Of a DNA stretch of 62,328 nucleotides, positions 35,049-44,899 are shown one piece after another; position 1 is the first letter of the stretch; each line of letters begins with the position of its first letter. Location of the stretch: contig DUKV01000039.1 of NCBI GenBank assembly GCA_013329165.1, positions 162,036-224,363 on the forward strand, given 5' to 3'. A program made the position numbers and the translations under genes. This stretch comes from Methanocalculus sp. Its GTDB lineage: Archaea > Halobacteriota > Methanomicrobia > Methanomicrobiales > Methanocorpusculaceae. Under the pieces are notes generated by a model. The model was not told where the DNA came from. It saw only the letters and a program-made list of their open reading frames with translations, and did not search any database.

Positions 35049-36341
35049 ATGACCATGAATTACCTGGTTGTAGGTGGTGGCGGAAGGGAGCACGCACTTG
35101 CACGAGCACTCTCCTGCAATCCAGAGTCCGTACTCCATGCCGTGATGTCCCATGCAAATCCCGGCATTACTGCACTCTGCCATGATTTTTTAATTGCAAG
35201 CGAGACGGATACAGAAGCGATAGTCCGGTATGCAAAAAGCCATCAGATTGACTATGCGGTGATCGGTCCTGAAGCTCCGTTACATGCCGGCGTTACCGAC
35301 GCCCTTCTTGAGATCGGTGTCGGCTGTCTTGGACCAACCCGGGCAGCAGCACAGATCGAGACTGATAAAGCCTTCTGCAGGCGGCTTATGAAGGAACATC
35401 ATATCGAAGGTCTACCTGCATATCGCATCTTCTCTGATTCTGAGGATGCGGTCGATTTTATCAGATCACATGACGAAGATATCGTCATCAAACCCATCGG
35501 TCTGACCGGGGGTAAAGGTGTCAAGGTGGTGGGTGAGCAGGTTGATCGGGAAGGTGCTATTGAGTATGCCCGCTCGATTCAGGGGGAAATGATCATTGAA
35601 GAACGGCTCATCGGCGAGGAATTTACTTTAATGGCATTTGTCGATGGGAATTCTCTCATTCCCATGCCTCTTGTCCAGGATCATAAGCGTGCTTTTGAAG
35701 GCGACACCGGGCCAAATACCGGGGGGATGGGATCATATAGCATGCCTGATCATAGGTTGCCGTTTGTTCTGGATGCAGAATATGCAGCTGCACTTCGGAT
35801 TATGCAGGATATCGTTCAGGCACTGGATACAACGGGTTCTCCCTACCGTGGAATCCTGTATGGACAATTCATGAATACCGCCACAGGCCCAAAGGTTATC
35901 GAATTCAATGCACGGTTTGGCGATCCGGAGGCGATGAATGTTCTTTCCATACTCTCAAGTGACTTCTCCGAGATTGCCATCCGTGTTGCCGAAGGCACTC
36001 TCCGCCAGTCTGATGTGGTGTTTGAAAAGAAGGCAACCGTATGCAAATATATTGTACCTGCGGGTTATCCTGAAAAACCAGAATCCGGAGATAAAATTGA
36101 GCTGGCAGACGATCATGATGCCCTCCTTTATTATGCCAATGTAGAAGAGAAGGACGGATCTCTCTTTACCCGGACCTCCCGTTCTCTTGCCTTTGTTGGT
36201 GTGGGAGATACCCTGGCAGATGCAGAGAGATCAGCTGAGAATGCAGCTTCTCTGATTCGTGGAAATGTCAGGTACAGGACCGATATTGGAAAGGAAGCCG
36301 TTCTTTTCGATCGTATACATCATATGAAGGAATTGCGATGA
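35049..36341 (+). CDS. purD: Phosphoribosylamine-glycine ligase
   Basis: ATP-grasp enzyme of purine synthesis forming GAR from phosphoribosylamine and glycine. The 430-residue protein starts [18 protein letters not shown] and shows [55 protein letters not shown] and [11 protein letters not shown], the full PurD pattern. ATG 35049 or the Met six bases later are possible starts. The last four bases overlap argF. Confidence 0.96.
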   Translation: MTMNYLVVGGGGREHALARALSCNPESVLHAVMSHANPGITALCHDFLIASETDTEAIVRYAKSHQIDYAVIGPEAPLHAGVTDALLEIGVGCLGPTRAAAQIETDKAFCRRLMKEHHIEGLPAYRIFSDSEDAVDFIRSHDEDIVIKPIGLTGGKGVKVVGEQVDREGAIEYARSIQGEMIIEERLIGEEFTLMAFVDGNSLIPMPLVQDHKRAFEGDTGPNTGGMGSYSMPDHRLPFVLDAEYAAALRIMQDIVQALDTTGSPYRGILYGQFMNTATGPKVIEFNARFGDPEAMNVLSILSSDFSEIAIRVAEGTLRQSDVVFEKKATVCKYIVPAGYPEKPESGDKIELADDHDALLYYANVEEKDGSLFTRTSRSLAFVGVGDTLADAERSAENAASLIRGNVRYRTDIGKEAVLFDRIHHMKELR

Positions 36342-37255
36342 ATGTTCTCTCTATTCTGGATCTCTCTTCTGAAGAGATCTCTGCAATCATTGAAGATGCA
36401 ATCCGGCTGAAGGAAGATCGCCGACGGAATATCCCCCATCCTCATCTCCGGGGAAAAACACTTGGTATGATCTTTGAGAAGTCATCGACCAGAACCCGTA
36501 TTTCATTTGAAGTGGGGATGTTTGAACTCGGAGGATCTGCCCTCTATCTCAATCCACGGGATATGCAGCTGGATCGCGGCGAGGCGATCGGTGATACTGC
36601 GCGTGTGCTCTCACGGTATCTTTCGGCAGTAATGATCCGTGCTCACACTCACAGCTCTATCGAGACCTTTTCTGCTGCCTCCCGGATACCCGTCATTAAC
36701 GGCCTTTCAGACAGAGAGCATCCCTGTCAGATTCTCGCCGATCTGATGACACTGAAGGAGTGTTTTGGTCGCCTGGCGGGTCTGAATGTTGCATGGATCG
36801 GGGACGGAAACAATGTCTGCAACTCACTTATCCTTTCATCCATCAGAACCGGGATGAATGTGTCAGTTGCCGTTCCTCCAGGTTATGAACCCGATGAAGC
36901 GTGTATCCGCCGTGCCAGGGCAGAAGGCTCTGTCAGGTTTTATGATAGTCCGTTGGAAGCGGCGGAAGGTGCAGATGCAGTCTATACAGATACCTGGATC
37001 TCCATGGGGCAGGAGGCCGAAGAGGAGGAGCGTCTTGCAGCCTTCTCCGGCTATCAGGTGAATGCTGAACTGCTGAAGCGCGCATCTCCCGAATGTATAG
37101 TTCTTCACTGTCTCCCGGCACACCGTGGTTGTGAGATCACCGATGAACTTCTTGACGGACCACAGAGTGCTGTATGGGATCAGGCTGAAAACCGCCTCCA
37201 TGCCCAAAAAGCACTTCTCGTCTCGATTTTTGGTGTTGGAAAAAAAATTAATTGA
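36338..37255 (+). CDS. argF: Ornithine carbamoyltransferase
   Basis: Makes citrulline from ornithine and carbamoyl phosphate in arginine synthesis. The 305-residue protein has the carbamoyl-phosphate motif SSTRTRIS, the HPCQILADL segment, and the ornithine-loop catalytic Cys in HCLPAHRG. It overlaps purD (ATGA). The operon therefore mixes lipid, pyrimidine, purine and arginine genes, two of them linked by carbamoyl phosphate or its products. Confidence 0.96.
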   Translation: MNVLSILDLSSEEISAIIEDAIRLKEDRRRNIPHPHLRGKTLGMIFEKSSTRTRISFEVGMFELGGSALYLNPRDMQLDRGEAIGDTARVLSRYLSAVMIRAHTHSSIETFSAASRIPVINGLSDREHPCQILADLMTLKECFGRLAGLNVAWIGDGNNVCNSLILSSIRTGMNVSVAVPPGYEPDEACIRRARAEGSVRFYDSPLEAAEGADAVYTDTWISMGQEAEEEERLAAFSGYQVNAELLKRASPECIVLHCLPAHRGCEITDELLDGPQSAVWDQAENRLHAQKALLVSIFGVGKKIN

Positions 37256-37478
37256 TAAATTTTTTCAGTTCTTCAAACATGAACGCCTCAACGCGTTCAA
37301 CTTCTTCCTTTTCTCCCCGGAATGCCAGGAGTTCACGCTCATCCCCATCCATATTTGCAAAACTGAGACGGGTATTATGGGGCACCAGTTCGACATTATA
37401 ATTCTCCATCACTGTGCGAATAATGGTTCTCGGTACTCCCGGCGGGATAACCAGATCAAATAATTCTGCATCTTCCAT
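37248..37478 (-). CDS. Small conserved-looking protein next to marker 14
   Basis: A 76-residue protein, MEDAELFDLVIPPGVPRTII followed by a beta-alpha pattern ending [19 protein letters not shown], which suggests a small ferredoxin-like or ACT-like alpha/beta fold. It starts 3 bases after the marker 14 stop, so both are co-transcribed, and its end overlaps argF by 8 bases. I do not recognise a named family. Its linkage suggests a methanogenesis-related partner role, which is inference only. Confidence 0.7.
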   Translation of the reverse strand: MEDAELFDLVIPPGVPRTIIRTVMENYNVELVPHNTRLSFANMDGDERELLAFRGEKEEVERVEAFMFEELKKFIN

Positions 37479-37481
37479 CCT

Positions 37482-38981
37482 CTATCTCCCGATTTTAATT
37501 CTTTTACCCATGATGCATCCCCCACCTCGTACACCGCCAAGGGGGTTTTTCGGTTTTCCGAGCGAATTCATACAGCGCCCCATCAGTGCGGCACCCCGGG
37601 CAAGCCCATCATCGACAAAGACGAGATGATCGATTGGATCTGCAAACAACTCACGTTCGATGATCCCATCAAGGATATACATGGGTTTATTTCCGGATAT
37701 CGCTGCTCTTCCCGTAAAACCGATTGATGCATTCTCAGGTATAAAATGTCGTTCGTTACAGACATCGATCATCCTGAGAGCCATGCTTGCACAGATACGA
37801 TCGATAACTTCCGTCACAACAGATAATCTGTGTTTCCCATAGATCTCCGCACCAATCTTTTTGAGGTTGTCGATCCCGTCTCCGTTAATTCCACAATCAC
37901 ATCCGATAAGTGCCACACCAGATTCGGCTGCGACATCGGCATAAACCGGAACACGGCCAAACCGCTTACGATCCGGGGGAACTATCCTGATATCTATATA
38001 TTGATTGCAGAGATCCACATAGTCGGATACTACTTTCCTGCGCCTTCCAAAAGAGAAACTCCCTCCCCCCTTCCCTTCACCAAAGACATCAAGTGCGGTG
38101 CCTGTTCTCCCTTCAACAAGACCGGTTCCCCTGACGATCGCATCGGGAATTGCTCCGGCAAGGCCACAGAAATTGCCGATTGTTTTTGCAAACGGGTTCT
38201 CTGCTTCAGAGGGAACATCCCCTGTGATTCTTCCATCAAGCGTGGTTCCAAAATCAAGTGATATACAGGGATTCCTGAAATCAACCGGGGTCCATTTGGC
38301 ACCCTCCTTGATTCCAGCCATGGCAAGCTCTCCTTCCATCTCGTTAGCCACCATTTCCACTCCGGTACTTCCAACAGGTGGAACCACTCCGGCAACCGCG
38401 CCTGTAAAGACGAGGCGGTCAGCGAAACTGTAATTCTTCAGTTTTTTAGGGAGATTGTCAATTGACATCGGCGGGGTCATCTTTCGCGGGGGTACCCCGG
38501 CTTCTAGACAACCATTGGCAAGCGCGATAACGAAGTCGCCGACCTGATCGGGGGATTCCATGGCCGCAACAACCCCGGTACTCCTCACCACAAAATCAAG
38601 ATCACTCTTGATATCGAGGTTCGCCTCACGGTGGCACTGGATGAGGGTGTCACGGACGAGCTCGGTTACCGATTCCCGTGTCAGTTCGGTTCCGTCCAGT
38701 GTCTTTCCAAAGATCTCCTCTCCGGGTTTTGGGGGACGGACATCCCTGCTCATGCTCACTGTCTTGTTGATAACATAGCATGCCCCGGTTTCCAGACTGG
38801 TTCCAGTCAGGATACATTTTGTGGTGGTATTGCCCATCTCAACAGAAGCCACAATGAAGTACGGCTTGTTCTTGTATTCTGGTATCTGCATGCCAGCACC
38901 GTGGGATATTGAAGGTGGAGGCGGGCTGTAGACCATGTGAGGTTTCTTCCCAAAGAAACCCTTCAAAAAACCGGCACACAT
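37482..38981 (-). CDS. Methanogenesis marker protein 14
   Basis: A 499-residue protein of the methanogenesis marker 14 family, found in methanogens and with an ASKHA (acetate kinase/Hsp70-actin) fold related to activators of corrinoid proteins such as RamA. The phosphate loops appear as VEMGNTTTKCILTGT near residue 50 and ISLDFGTTLDGRITG near 265, with FVDDGLARGAALMG near the end. The C-terminal RGGGCIMGKRIKIG holds a conserved Cys. The N-terminal 45 residues (KKPHMVYSPPPPSISHG) are a proline-rich lead. Biochemical role is not established. Confidence 0.87.
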   Translation of the reverse strand: MCAGFLKGFFGKKPHMVYSPPPPSISHGAGMQIPEYKNKPYFIVASVEMGNTTTKCILTGTSLETGACYVINKTVSMSRDVRPPKPGEEIFGKTLDGTELTRESVTELVRDTLIQCHREANLDIKSDLDFVVRSTGVVAAMESPDQVGDFVIALANGCLEAGVPPRKMTPPMSIDNLPKKLKNYSFADRLVFTGAVAGVVPPVGSTGVEMVANEMEGELAMAGIKEGAKWTPVDFRNPCISLDFGTTLDGRITGDVPSEAENPFAKTIGNFCGLAGAIPDAIVRGTGLVEGRTGTALDVFGEGKGGGSFSFGRRRKVVSDYVDLCNQYIDIRIVPPDRKRFGRVPVYADVAAESGVALIGCDCGINGDGIDNLKKIGAEIYGKHRLSVVTEVIDRICASMALRMIDVCNERHFIPENASIGFTGRAAISGNKPMYILDGIIERELFADPIDHLVFVDDGLARGAALMGRCMNSLGKPKNPLGGVRGGGCIMGKRIKIGR

Positions 38982-39042
38982 ACTAATCGATTCTCAAGGC
39001 AGAACAATTAACCTTTCTGTTTCTCTCCTGGAAAAATCCAGA

Positions 39043-39771
39043 CTACCAGATCCCGGCTTCTCTGATCAGGAAAAGAAAACCGATGATGATCGGCTGGTGT
39101 ATCAGATAGATGATCAGTGAATTTCGTCCGGGAACAGCGAGGAGTTTCACAATCCTGTTCTCTCGTTGTTTTATCCTTTTTCCGGAATACCACACTGATC
39201 CCGCTGCAATTCCAACAAGGATCAGGGAGAACCATGGGATGAGTGGCTCATAATCCAGCGTATAGAAGCCGGGGGGATAGATACCAAGTGGGATCAGATA
39301 TGCGGATCCATTGAGAGGAAAGAAGATCAGCCAGATGAGAATAATCATACCAGCCGGAAGGATATTCCATCTTCCCAGAGGGAGGAACAGGATTGCGAGG
39401 ATGGTGGAGATTCCTATGAGATGGAGGATTCCAAAAACAATGAACCCTTCATGGGGGTAGATCCAGGTGCCAATCGTTATTCCGGCAGCGATCCCGAGGA
39501 TCTTTATGCCGCGTGAGATGAATGGAGAGACAGATGCTCTGTAATCGGCCTGGAGCCCGATTGATTGAGCTTTTATGGAAAGAGAAATCCCGGCGATGAA
39601 GATGAATGAACCGGCGATCGGATATGCCAGGTAGCGGAAAAACGGGTCAAACTGAATAAATCCGAAATAGCTCAGATCGAAGACGATATGGTAGGCGATC
39701 ATTGCGATGAGAGACACTCCGCGGGCAGCATCAAGGGCATCATCCCGTTTTTTTCCATGTAGCGCGTTCAT
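39043..39771 (-). CDS. DUF1624 family membrane protein
   Basis: A 242-residue integral membrane protein with about seven hydrophobic segments. It matches the DUF1624 (heparan-alpha-glucosaminide N-acetyltransferase-like) family: DDALDAARGVSLIAMIAYHI at the start, the loop AGSFIFIAGISLSI, and the C-terminal GRNSLIIYLIHQPIIIGFLF. Such proteins often acylate sugars at the membrane; the acceptor is unknown. A TTG at 39786 is another possible start. It is monocistronic, divergent from ycaO. Confidence 0.82.
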   Translation of the reverse strand: MNALHGKKRDDALDAARGVSLIAMIAYHIVFDLSYFGFIQFDPFFRYLAYPIAGSFIFIAGISLSIKAQSIGLQADYRASVSPFISRGIKILGIAAGITIGTWIYPHEGFIVFGILHLIGISTILAILFLPLGRWNILPAGMIILIWLIFFPLNGSAYLIPLGIYPPGFYTLDYEPLIPWFSLILVGIAAGSVWYSGKRIKQRENRIVKLLAVPGRNSLIIYLIHQPIIIGFLFLIREAGIW

Positions 39772-39876
39772 CTGTTGTGATCTCAACGCGTGATCATATA
39801 TAGTCTGTCAGCCTGAATACGTACCATATTGCAAAGGTAGTAAGTATCGGGGAAGATAAGATCTATACAGAGTCAG

Positions 39877-41094
39877 ATGCAGTTGAAAACCTGCCCGAAA
39901 GGGTATATGATCGAAACACACCGGGCTGTTTCTCCCGAGTTAACCCTTGAACGGATTGAACCTCTGCTACCACAAGCTGGTATCACGCGGGTGGCAGATA
40001 TTACGGGTCTGGATCGCCTTGGCATACCTGTCTTCTCCTGTATCCGCCCAACTGCCGAGGGAGGAGCAATATCAGTATATAATGGGAAAGGCGCAACACC
40101 CGTTGCCGCACGGGTTTCTGCCATCATGGAAGGGATCGAACGATGTTCAGCCGAGATGCATTCCGATCCAGTGAAATTTGGGCGATATTCTGATATCTCA
40201 CGGGAAATGGCCGCGGTTGATCCTGTCGATCTGATCCTCCCGGCGGGTGCGGACAGGGATGCTGCAATACCATGGGCCGCCGGATATGATATCATCAATA
40301 ACGAGGAGGTGCTGCTGCCGGCACATGCAGTATATCATCCCCTCTCCCATGTATATCGGCCCCTTCATCGGACAAATACGAATGGGATTGCATCCGGAAA
40401 TACCCTTGAAGAGGCGATTATCCATGGACTGCTGGAAGTTATTGAACGGGATGCATGGTCACTTGTTGAGGCAAGCCGTTATACCGGCAACCGTATCATC
40501 GATATTACTGATCCCATCAGCTCGTCTATTATCAATCGCTTCTCCCAGGAGGGAGTGGATCTTATCCTGAGGGATATTACAAGCGATATCGGGATTCCGA
40601 CCTGCGCTGCCGTTGCAGATGATACCGTCCTCTGCGATCCGGCGCTTCTTGTCACAGGTATGGGTACTCATACCGCACCGGAGATTGCACTTCTTCGCGC
40701 ACTCACCGAGGTTGCCCAGAGCCGTCTCACCCAGATTCACGGTGCCCGCGAAGACACGGTGGTTGCAGATATGAGAAGGCAGATTGGGTATGAACGCACA
40801 AAAAGACTGAACGGGTACTGGTTCCGGGAGAATGGTGATATACCGTTCGAAAGGATGCCTGGCCACTCCAGTGATGATTTACTGACCGATATCAGGTACG
40901 TCTGCGATCGCATCGTCTCAGCAGGATTTGACCGGGTCATCGTCTCTGATCTGACACGACCAGATATCGGCATTCCCGTTGTACGGGTTGTTGTTCCCGG
41001 CCTTGAAGTATACGCAATGGATCAGGACAGAATAGGAGAACGGTGTAGGAATGCACGGCGCAGTCGTTTACCTCGGCCCAAGTCTTCCTCATGA
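39877..41094 (+). CDS. ycaO: YcaO protein for McrA-glycine thioamidation
   Basis: ATP-dependent YcaO cyclodehydratase-type enzyme which, with TfuA, converts a glycine near the active site of methyl-coenzyme M reductase into thioglycine (methanogenesis marker 1). The 405-residue protein has the ATP-binding pattern [16 protein letters not shown], the [17 protein letters not shown] motif and [16 protein letters not shown]-like segment. The end [15 protein letters not shown] is set by a 44-base overlap with tfuA and may not be conserved. Coupling of the two genes fits their joint function. Confidence 0.93.
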   Translation: MQLKTCPKGYMIETHRAVSPELTLERIEPLLPQAGITRVADITGLDRLGIPVFSCIRPTAEGGAISVYNGKGATPVAARVSAIMEGIERCSAEMHSDPVKFGRYSDISREMAAVDPVDLILPAGADRDAAIPWAAGYDIINNEEVLLPAHAVYHPLSHVYRPLHRTNTNGIASGNTLEEAIIHGLLEVIERDAWSLVEASRYTGNRIIDITDPISSSIINRFSQEGVDLILRDITSDIGIPTCAAVADDTVLCDPALLVTGMGTHTAPEIALLRALTEVAQSRLTQIHGAREDTVVADMRRQIGYERTKRLNGYWFRENGDIPFERMPGHSSDDLLTDIRYVCDRIVSAGFDRVIVSDLTRPDIGIPVVRVVVPGLEVYAMDQDRIGERCRNARRSRLPRPKSSS

Positions 41095-41719
41095 GGAAGC
41101 ACGGGTACTCTGTCCGGAAGCCGCTTTTCTCCCTCCTATCAGGCGCGGGGATCTGACAACTGTTATTGGATCGGGCATAACTCTCGTCTGTATTATTGAC
41201 GGATATTTCTTCCAGGATTCTGCTGTCGGCCATCGTGAGATTCTTTCTCTTCTACGGAGTGGTATTATGGTAATCGGTGCTTCAAGTATGGGAGCACTCA
41301 GGGCAGCAGAACTGGATTCCCTGGGTATGGAAGGTGTGGGTCTTATCTATTCTCTCTACCGGAATGGGACGCTGGTATCTGATGATGAGGTTGCCCTTGT
41401 TTTTGATCCAGAAACGTTATCTCCCCTCTCTGTTCCACTTGTCAATATCAGGTGCACCTTTCGACGTGCCCGGGAAGACGGGTTCATCTCTCTGGAGACG
41501 GAGGCTCTTCTTATCAGAACTGCAACAGATCTCTTCTATCCTGAACGTACCTATGAGCGTATTGTTTCTGTCCTCGGTGATGAAGAAAGGGATCGGCTCC
41601 TCGACTATCTTTCTGAATATGCAATCGACCAGAAACGATCTGATGCAATCGAAGCTCTCACGAAAGTGCATGATATTCTGACAAGCAGACAAAGTACAGG
41701 TAAGGATGAGTATAATTAA
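41051..41719 (+). CDS. tfuA: TfuA protein for McrA-glycine thioamidation
   Basis: Partner of YcaO that is thought to deliver sulfur for the McrA thioglycine. The 222-residue protein has the TfuA pattern: [14 protein letters not shown] at the N-terminus, PIRRGDL, VCIIDGYFFQDSAVGHREIL and VIGASSMGALRAAEL, then a helical C-terminal part. Its start lies 44 bases inside ycaO. In methanogens this pair is specific for MCR, giving strong context for a methanogen. Confidence 0.93.
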   Translation: MHGAVVYLGPSLPHEEARVLCPEAAFLPPIRRGDLTTVIGSGITLVCIIDGYFFQDSAVGHREILSLLRSGIMVIGASSMGALRAAELDSLGMEGVGLIYSLYRNGTLVSDDEVALVFDPETLSPLSVPLVNIRCTFRRAREDGFISLETEALLIRTATDLFYPERTYERIVSVLGDEERDRLLDYLSEYAIDQKRSDAIEALTKVHDILTSRQSTGKDEYN

Positions 41720-41773
41720 GATGTCGACAGATGACGAACTGATACGTGTGCCCGGTGCAGGGACGAGACGTAC

Positions 41774-42682
41774 ATGGGTGATGAGGATATGATTACAGTA
41801 CAGGAATATCTTGGGGAGAAGGGATGTGAGGCTGATCTTGCTGAACTTATCTGCCTGATTGCAGAACAGGCAGGGCCGATCCGGAGCGCATTTATCTCAC
41901 ATCAGCGGTATGCCACCTCACTCAATACATCAGGTGAAGTCCAGGCTGAGATGGATACCTGGTCGGATACGCATATTACCACAGTACTTGCACACTCAGG
42001 TCTTGTCTCACTGATCGCATCTGAAGAGCAGGAGAAGGTCTATGAATGCAGAAATTCCACTGGTCGCTATTCTGTGGTGATGGATCCGCTTGATGGATCA
42101 TCTCTGATTGCGGTAAATCTTGCAGTTGGTACGATCGTCGGGATCTATGAGGGACGTTCGGTTCTTCGGAAGGGTAACGAGATGAAAGCAGCCCTCTATC
42201 TTCTCTATGGACCGATGACAACCCTTACCCTCTCGGTTGGCTCAGGTGTCGCTCTCTTCTCTCAGGCTGACGATGGGAGGTATCTGCTGATGGAGGATTC
42301 GATCACCCTGCCGGAGGGTACTATCTATGGAAGTGGCGGAGAGAGGCCGAAATGGACGAAAAAACATACCTCATTTATTACAGCACTCGAGGCTGAAGGT
42401 GCAAAGAGCCGCTATTCAGGTTCATTTGTGGCTGACTTCCATCAGATCCTGAGATACGGTGGCCTCTATGCTTATCCTGCCGCGCATGGAAAGCCTGAAG
42501 GGAAACTGAGACTGGTCTTTGAAGCCCAGCCGATAGGGTTCCTCGCAGAGCAGGCAGGGGGGAGGATCAGCAATGGATCTTCAGATCTCCTTGATATTCT
42601 TCCGGAAGAGGTCCATCAGAAGACACCGATTTATGTCGGGAGCAGAGGCATTATCGAGCGTCTTGAAGCGCTGCCAGAATAA
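41774..42682 (+). CDS. fbp: Fructose-1,6-bisphosphatase, class I
   Basis: Gluconeogenic phosphatase hydrolysing fructose-1,6-bisphosphate. The 302-residue protein has the metal/phosphate loop VMDPLDGSSLIAVN (class I signature), SEEQE as upstream metal ligands, GGLYAYPAAHGKPEGKLRL for substrate binding and the closing EAQPIGFLAEQAGGRIS. ATG 41789 is an alternative start. It lies eight bases before a degenerate member of the other archaeal FBPase class, with which it is co-transcribed. Class I enzymes are less common than class V in archaea. Confidence 0.92.
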   Translation: MGDEDMITVQEYLGEKGCEADLAELICLIAEQAGPIRSAFISHQRYATSLNTSGEVQAEMDTWSDTHITTVLAHSGLVSLIASEEQEKVYECRNSTGRYSVVMDPLDGSSLIAVNLAVGTIVGIYEGRSVLRKGNEMKAALYLLYGPMTTLTLSVGSGVALFSQADDGRYLLMEDSITLPEGTIYGSGGERPKWTKKHTSFITALEAEGAKSRYSGSFVADFHQILRYGGLYAYPAAHGKPEGKLRLVFEAQPIGFLAEQAGGRISNGSSDLLDILPEEVHQKTPIYVGSRGIIERLEALPE

Positions 42683-42690
42683 GGGAGATT

Positions 42691-43641
42691 GTGGGAATGA
42701 CGGACTCCTTGTTGTTGAAATGCACCCTTGTCACCTCCCGCCCCGGCGGATTTCCGGCAGGCCACCGGTTACATCCCGGTATGCTTGAACTGGCAGCCCG
42801 CCTCCTGAAGAAAGAGGAGGGTGGAATGCTCATTGATTCTTTTGTATTCCGATGCGGGGATACGGTCGGGTTCCTCATGACACATCGGGAAGAGGATGGA
42901 ATTCAATCCCTCGTACACAGGGTTCTTGAATCCTGTCATGACTATCTCCGAAAGAAGAACATTTTCCCACCTGATCCCACCTCCACTGTATCATGTACTC
43001 TCTCGTTTGCCGAGCGCAGATCCGAGGAGATTGTACTCTTCCTTGCCGATCATCCCACCCCTGATCTCTTTAATCTCCACCTCTATCGTATCTTTGGGGA
43101 TCCATTCACTACAACACGGCTTGTTACTGATACTGCGCTTCAGGAGGGGTTTGTCTTTACCACCACCTGTCAGGGCTCGGAACAGACCTTCTCCCTTCCG
43201 GAGGATATATACAGGTTTCTCGCCTTGATCAGAAGACCTGAAGAGGTGCGGATATGTATGGTCTCGAAGAGAGATGGAGAGCATGCAGCATCTGTGACCG
43301 GATCTCCTGAAGCGGCATCTCCCGGCCTGCTTCTCAGGACAGGCGGCATTTTTCCAGACTACGGTGAAGCGGTCGAGCCCTTTGCACACCCGTACATGGT
43401 ACGCTCCTCTGTCAGGGACCGGCCCATGATGCCGCTCATTCCGGTCTCTCTCTGTGATGCACAGGGATCGCGTTCAGGTGGACCTCCGCGTGTTGTCTGC
43501 CTGGCCTTCACACTCGCTCGCGGGCGGCTGATTGGTCCTGCCGATATATTTGATGATCCTGGTCTTGACCCTGTCAGAGAACTCGGTTCCAGGATTGCCG
43601 GTTATTCCCGGTCACATGGACCCTTTGATCCATTTGTCTGA
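42691..43641 (+). CDS. Degenerate FBP aldolase/phosphatase (class V) paralogue
   Basis: A 316-residue homologue of the archaeal bifunctional FBP aldolase/phosphatase (normally about 360-400 residues). Family landmarks survive: GHRLHPGMLE, LIDSFVFRCGD, ADHPTPDLFNLHLYRIFGDPF, GEAVEPFAHPYMV and GGPPRVVCLAFTLARGRLIG. The catalytic parts do not: the first Mg-ligand Asp is absent (TSRPGG for KADVGG), the second Asp of CGDD is Thr58, the Gln loop is missing, and the Tyr-Val-Gly-Lys-Asp-Asp segment with the Schiff-base Lys is deleted (GSPEAASPGLLLR). It is probably inactive as aldolase/phosphatase. It follows fbp closely. Confidence 0.85.
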   Translation: MGMTDSLLLKCTLVTSRPGGFPAGHRLHPGMLELAARLLKKEEGGMLIDSFVFRCGDTVGFLMTHREEDGIQSLVHRVLESCHDYLRKKNIFPPDPTSTVSCTLSFAERRSEEIVLFLADHPTPDLFNLHLYRIFGDPFTTTRLVTDTALQEGFVFTTTCQGSEQTFSLPEDIYRFLALIRRPEEVRICMVSKRDGEHAASVTGSPEAASPGLLLRTGGIFPDYGEAVEPFAHPYMVRSSVRDRPMMPLIPVSLCDAQGSRSGGPPRVVCLAFTLARGRLIGPADIFDDPGLDPVRELGSRIAGYSRSHGPFDPFV

Positions 43642-43703
43642 TCCTTGTTCTCCATTATGATATATGAAAAGGTTAATGTGGCAACCCTGCGATAGTATTC
43701 ATA

Positions 43704-43940
43704 ATGGTGTCAAGTATTGTTCTGCCGATTAAAAAAGTAAATTCTCTTGTCGATTCTAAAATTGTCGTAGAAATAAAGGATGACGGGCGAAAACTAGAGG
43801 GAAGGCTTATTGCCGTTGATGAGTATCTCAACCTCCATATGGATGAAGCAACCGAGCTCATAGAAGGTTCACGTGAACGAAATCTGGGTTGTGTTGTCAT
43901 ACGTGGGAACAATATTCTGAGCATCGCACCCGCCCTCTGA
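43704..43940 (+). CDS. LSm (Sm-like) protein
   Basis: A 78-residue Sm-fold protein that would form a ring and bind U-rich RNA. Sm1 is seen as LVDSKIVVEIKDDGRKLEGRLIAVDEYLNLHMDEA and Sm2 as LGCVVIRGNNILSIAP, matching archaeal SmAP. ATG 43704 follows a small gap after the FBPase paralogue; the winged-helix gene starts 6 bases after its stop and is probably co-transcribed. Confidence 0.92.
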   Translation: MVSSIVLPIKKVNSLVDSKIVVEIKDDGRKLEGRLIAVDEYLNLHMDEATELIEGSRERNLGCVVIRGNNILSIAPAL

Positions 43941-43946
43941 AGCACT

Positions 43947-44294
43947 ATGACTGATGACCTGTTTGACGAAGCGCTCCTGTTGATACAGTCGAAGAGCGAT
44001 GGTGTTCTTCAGAGCGAATTATGGAAACTCCTGAATGTAGATTCCAGGAAATGTTCACGGATTGTCAGGAAGCTCATCGATACAGGGATGGTTGAGCGGC
44101 ATGAATACCGTAAAAACGGGATTAAGACATATCTCCTGAGATCAACAAAAAAGCGGGTGATTGATCCCTCTCTCCTGATGGCTGGTGAATACCTGATCCC
44201 CTGTATCGGCTGCGAACGCGAATGTGTTGTAGAAACCTGCGAACTCCTTCTTGACTGGATGTACGAGTTGGCGTTTGCCAATTTTGAGGAGTAA
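43947..44294 (+). CDS. Winged-helix protein with four-Cys motif
   Basis: A 115-residue protein. Residues 1-70 form a winged helix (QSELWKLLNVDSRKCSRIV as recognition region, then the wing YRKNGIKTYLLR). A C-terminal motif Cys86-x2-Cys89-x3-Cys93-x4-Cys98 could bind zinc or an Fe-S cluster. The layout recalls RPC34/RPC39-type winged-helix proteins with a C-terminal cluster, but the match is only in architecture. It is linked to the LSm gene, hinting at a role in transcription or RNA. DNA-binding regulator or basal factor are both possible. Confidence 0.75.
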   Translation: MTDDLFDEALLLIQSKSDGVLQSELWKLLNVDSRKCSRIVRKLIDTGMVERHEYRKNGIKTYLLRSTKKRVIDPSLLMAGEYLIPCIGCERECVVETCELLLDWMYELAFANFEE

Positions 44295-44377
44295 GAGATC
44301 CATTCTTTTATTCATCTCTATCTCTTCTTTCAGACTCTCTTCGGTTCTCATAAATAGTCCGGTCTATAACCAATTTT

Positions 44378-44899
44378 ATGATGTCCGATGAGCAATCTGC
44401 AGGAGCAGTATCACATGTTCAGGGGGTACTTCTGATGGTTGTCATTACAATCATTCTTGCTGTTCTTCTCTTCATGATGCTTCATATCCCGCTCTGGCCG
44501 GGAGGACCACCCAAAGAGCCCCCGGAGATCTTTGCGATCACGCAGCTGAACCATCATTGTGAAAAAAATGGTGGACTGAATTATGACAGCAGAATGACCA
44601 TAACACATACCGGGAGCACTGTCTTTAAAAATGATGATCTCAGAGCCGAGATCTTCGTCAATGATCAGGATTCCGGAGCTTTCATCTCTTCAATGAATGC
44701 CCATATCTTCATACCGACATATCATATCGGGGTTGAGAGGATGGAAGGTCCCGGCTCGACAGGATATTACTGGTATCCGGGGAATCAGATCTTTCTTGAT
44801 CTGACCGATGGTACGGTTCTACCCGGTGATGCTGTCAGGCTTGATGTGTATCATAAGGAGGATGGTCGGATTCTCTCCCGTTCAGAGCGGATTGCATAA
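44378..44899 (+). CDS. Archaeal type IV pilin-like protein
   Basis: A 173-residue pilin-like protein. The N-terminus EQSAGAVSHVQGVLLMVVITIILAVLL is the archaeal pilin (DUF1628) signal and hydrophobic stem; most members have AVSPVIG, while here it is AVSHVQG. After processing near the AGAVS site the stem would form the filament core, with the rest a beta-rich exported head. No other pilin, peptidase or assembly ATPase gene is nearby. The end overlaps the convergent DUF99 gene by 65 bases. Confidence 0.82.
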   Translation: MMSDEQSAGAVSHVQGVLLMVVITIILAVLLFMMLHIPLWPGGPPKEPPEIFAITQLNHHCEKNGGLNYDSRMTITHTGSTVFKNDDLRAEIFVNDQDSGAFISSMNAHIFIPTYHIGVERMEGPGSTGYYWYPGNQIFLDLTDGTVLPGDAVRLDVYHKEDGRILSRSERIA

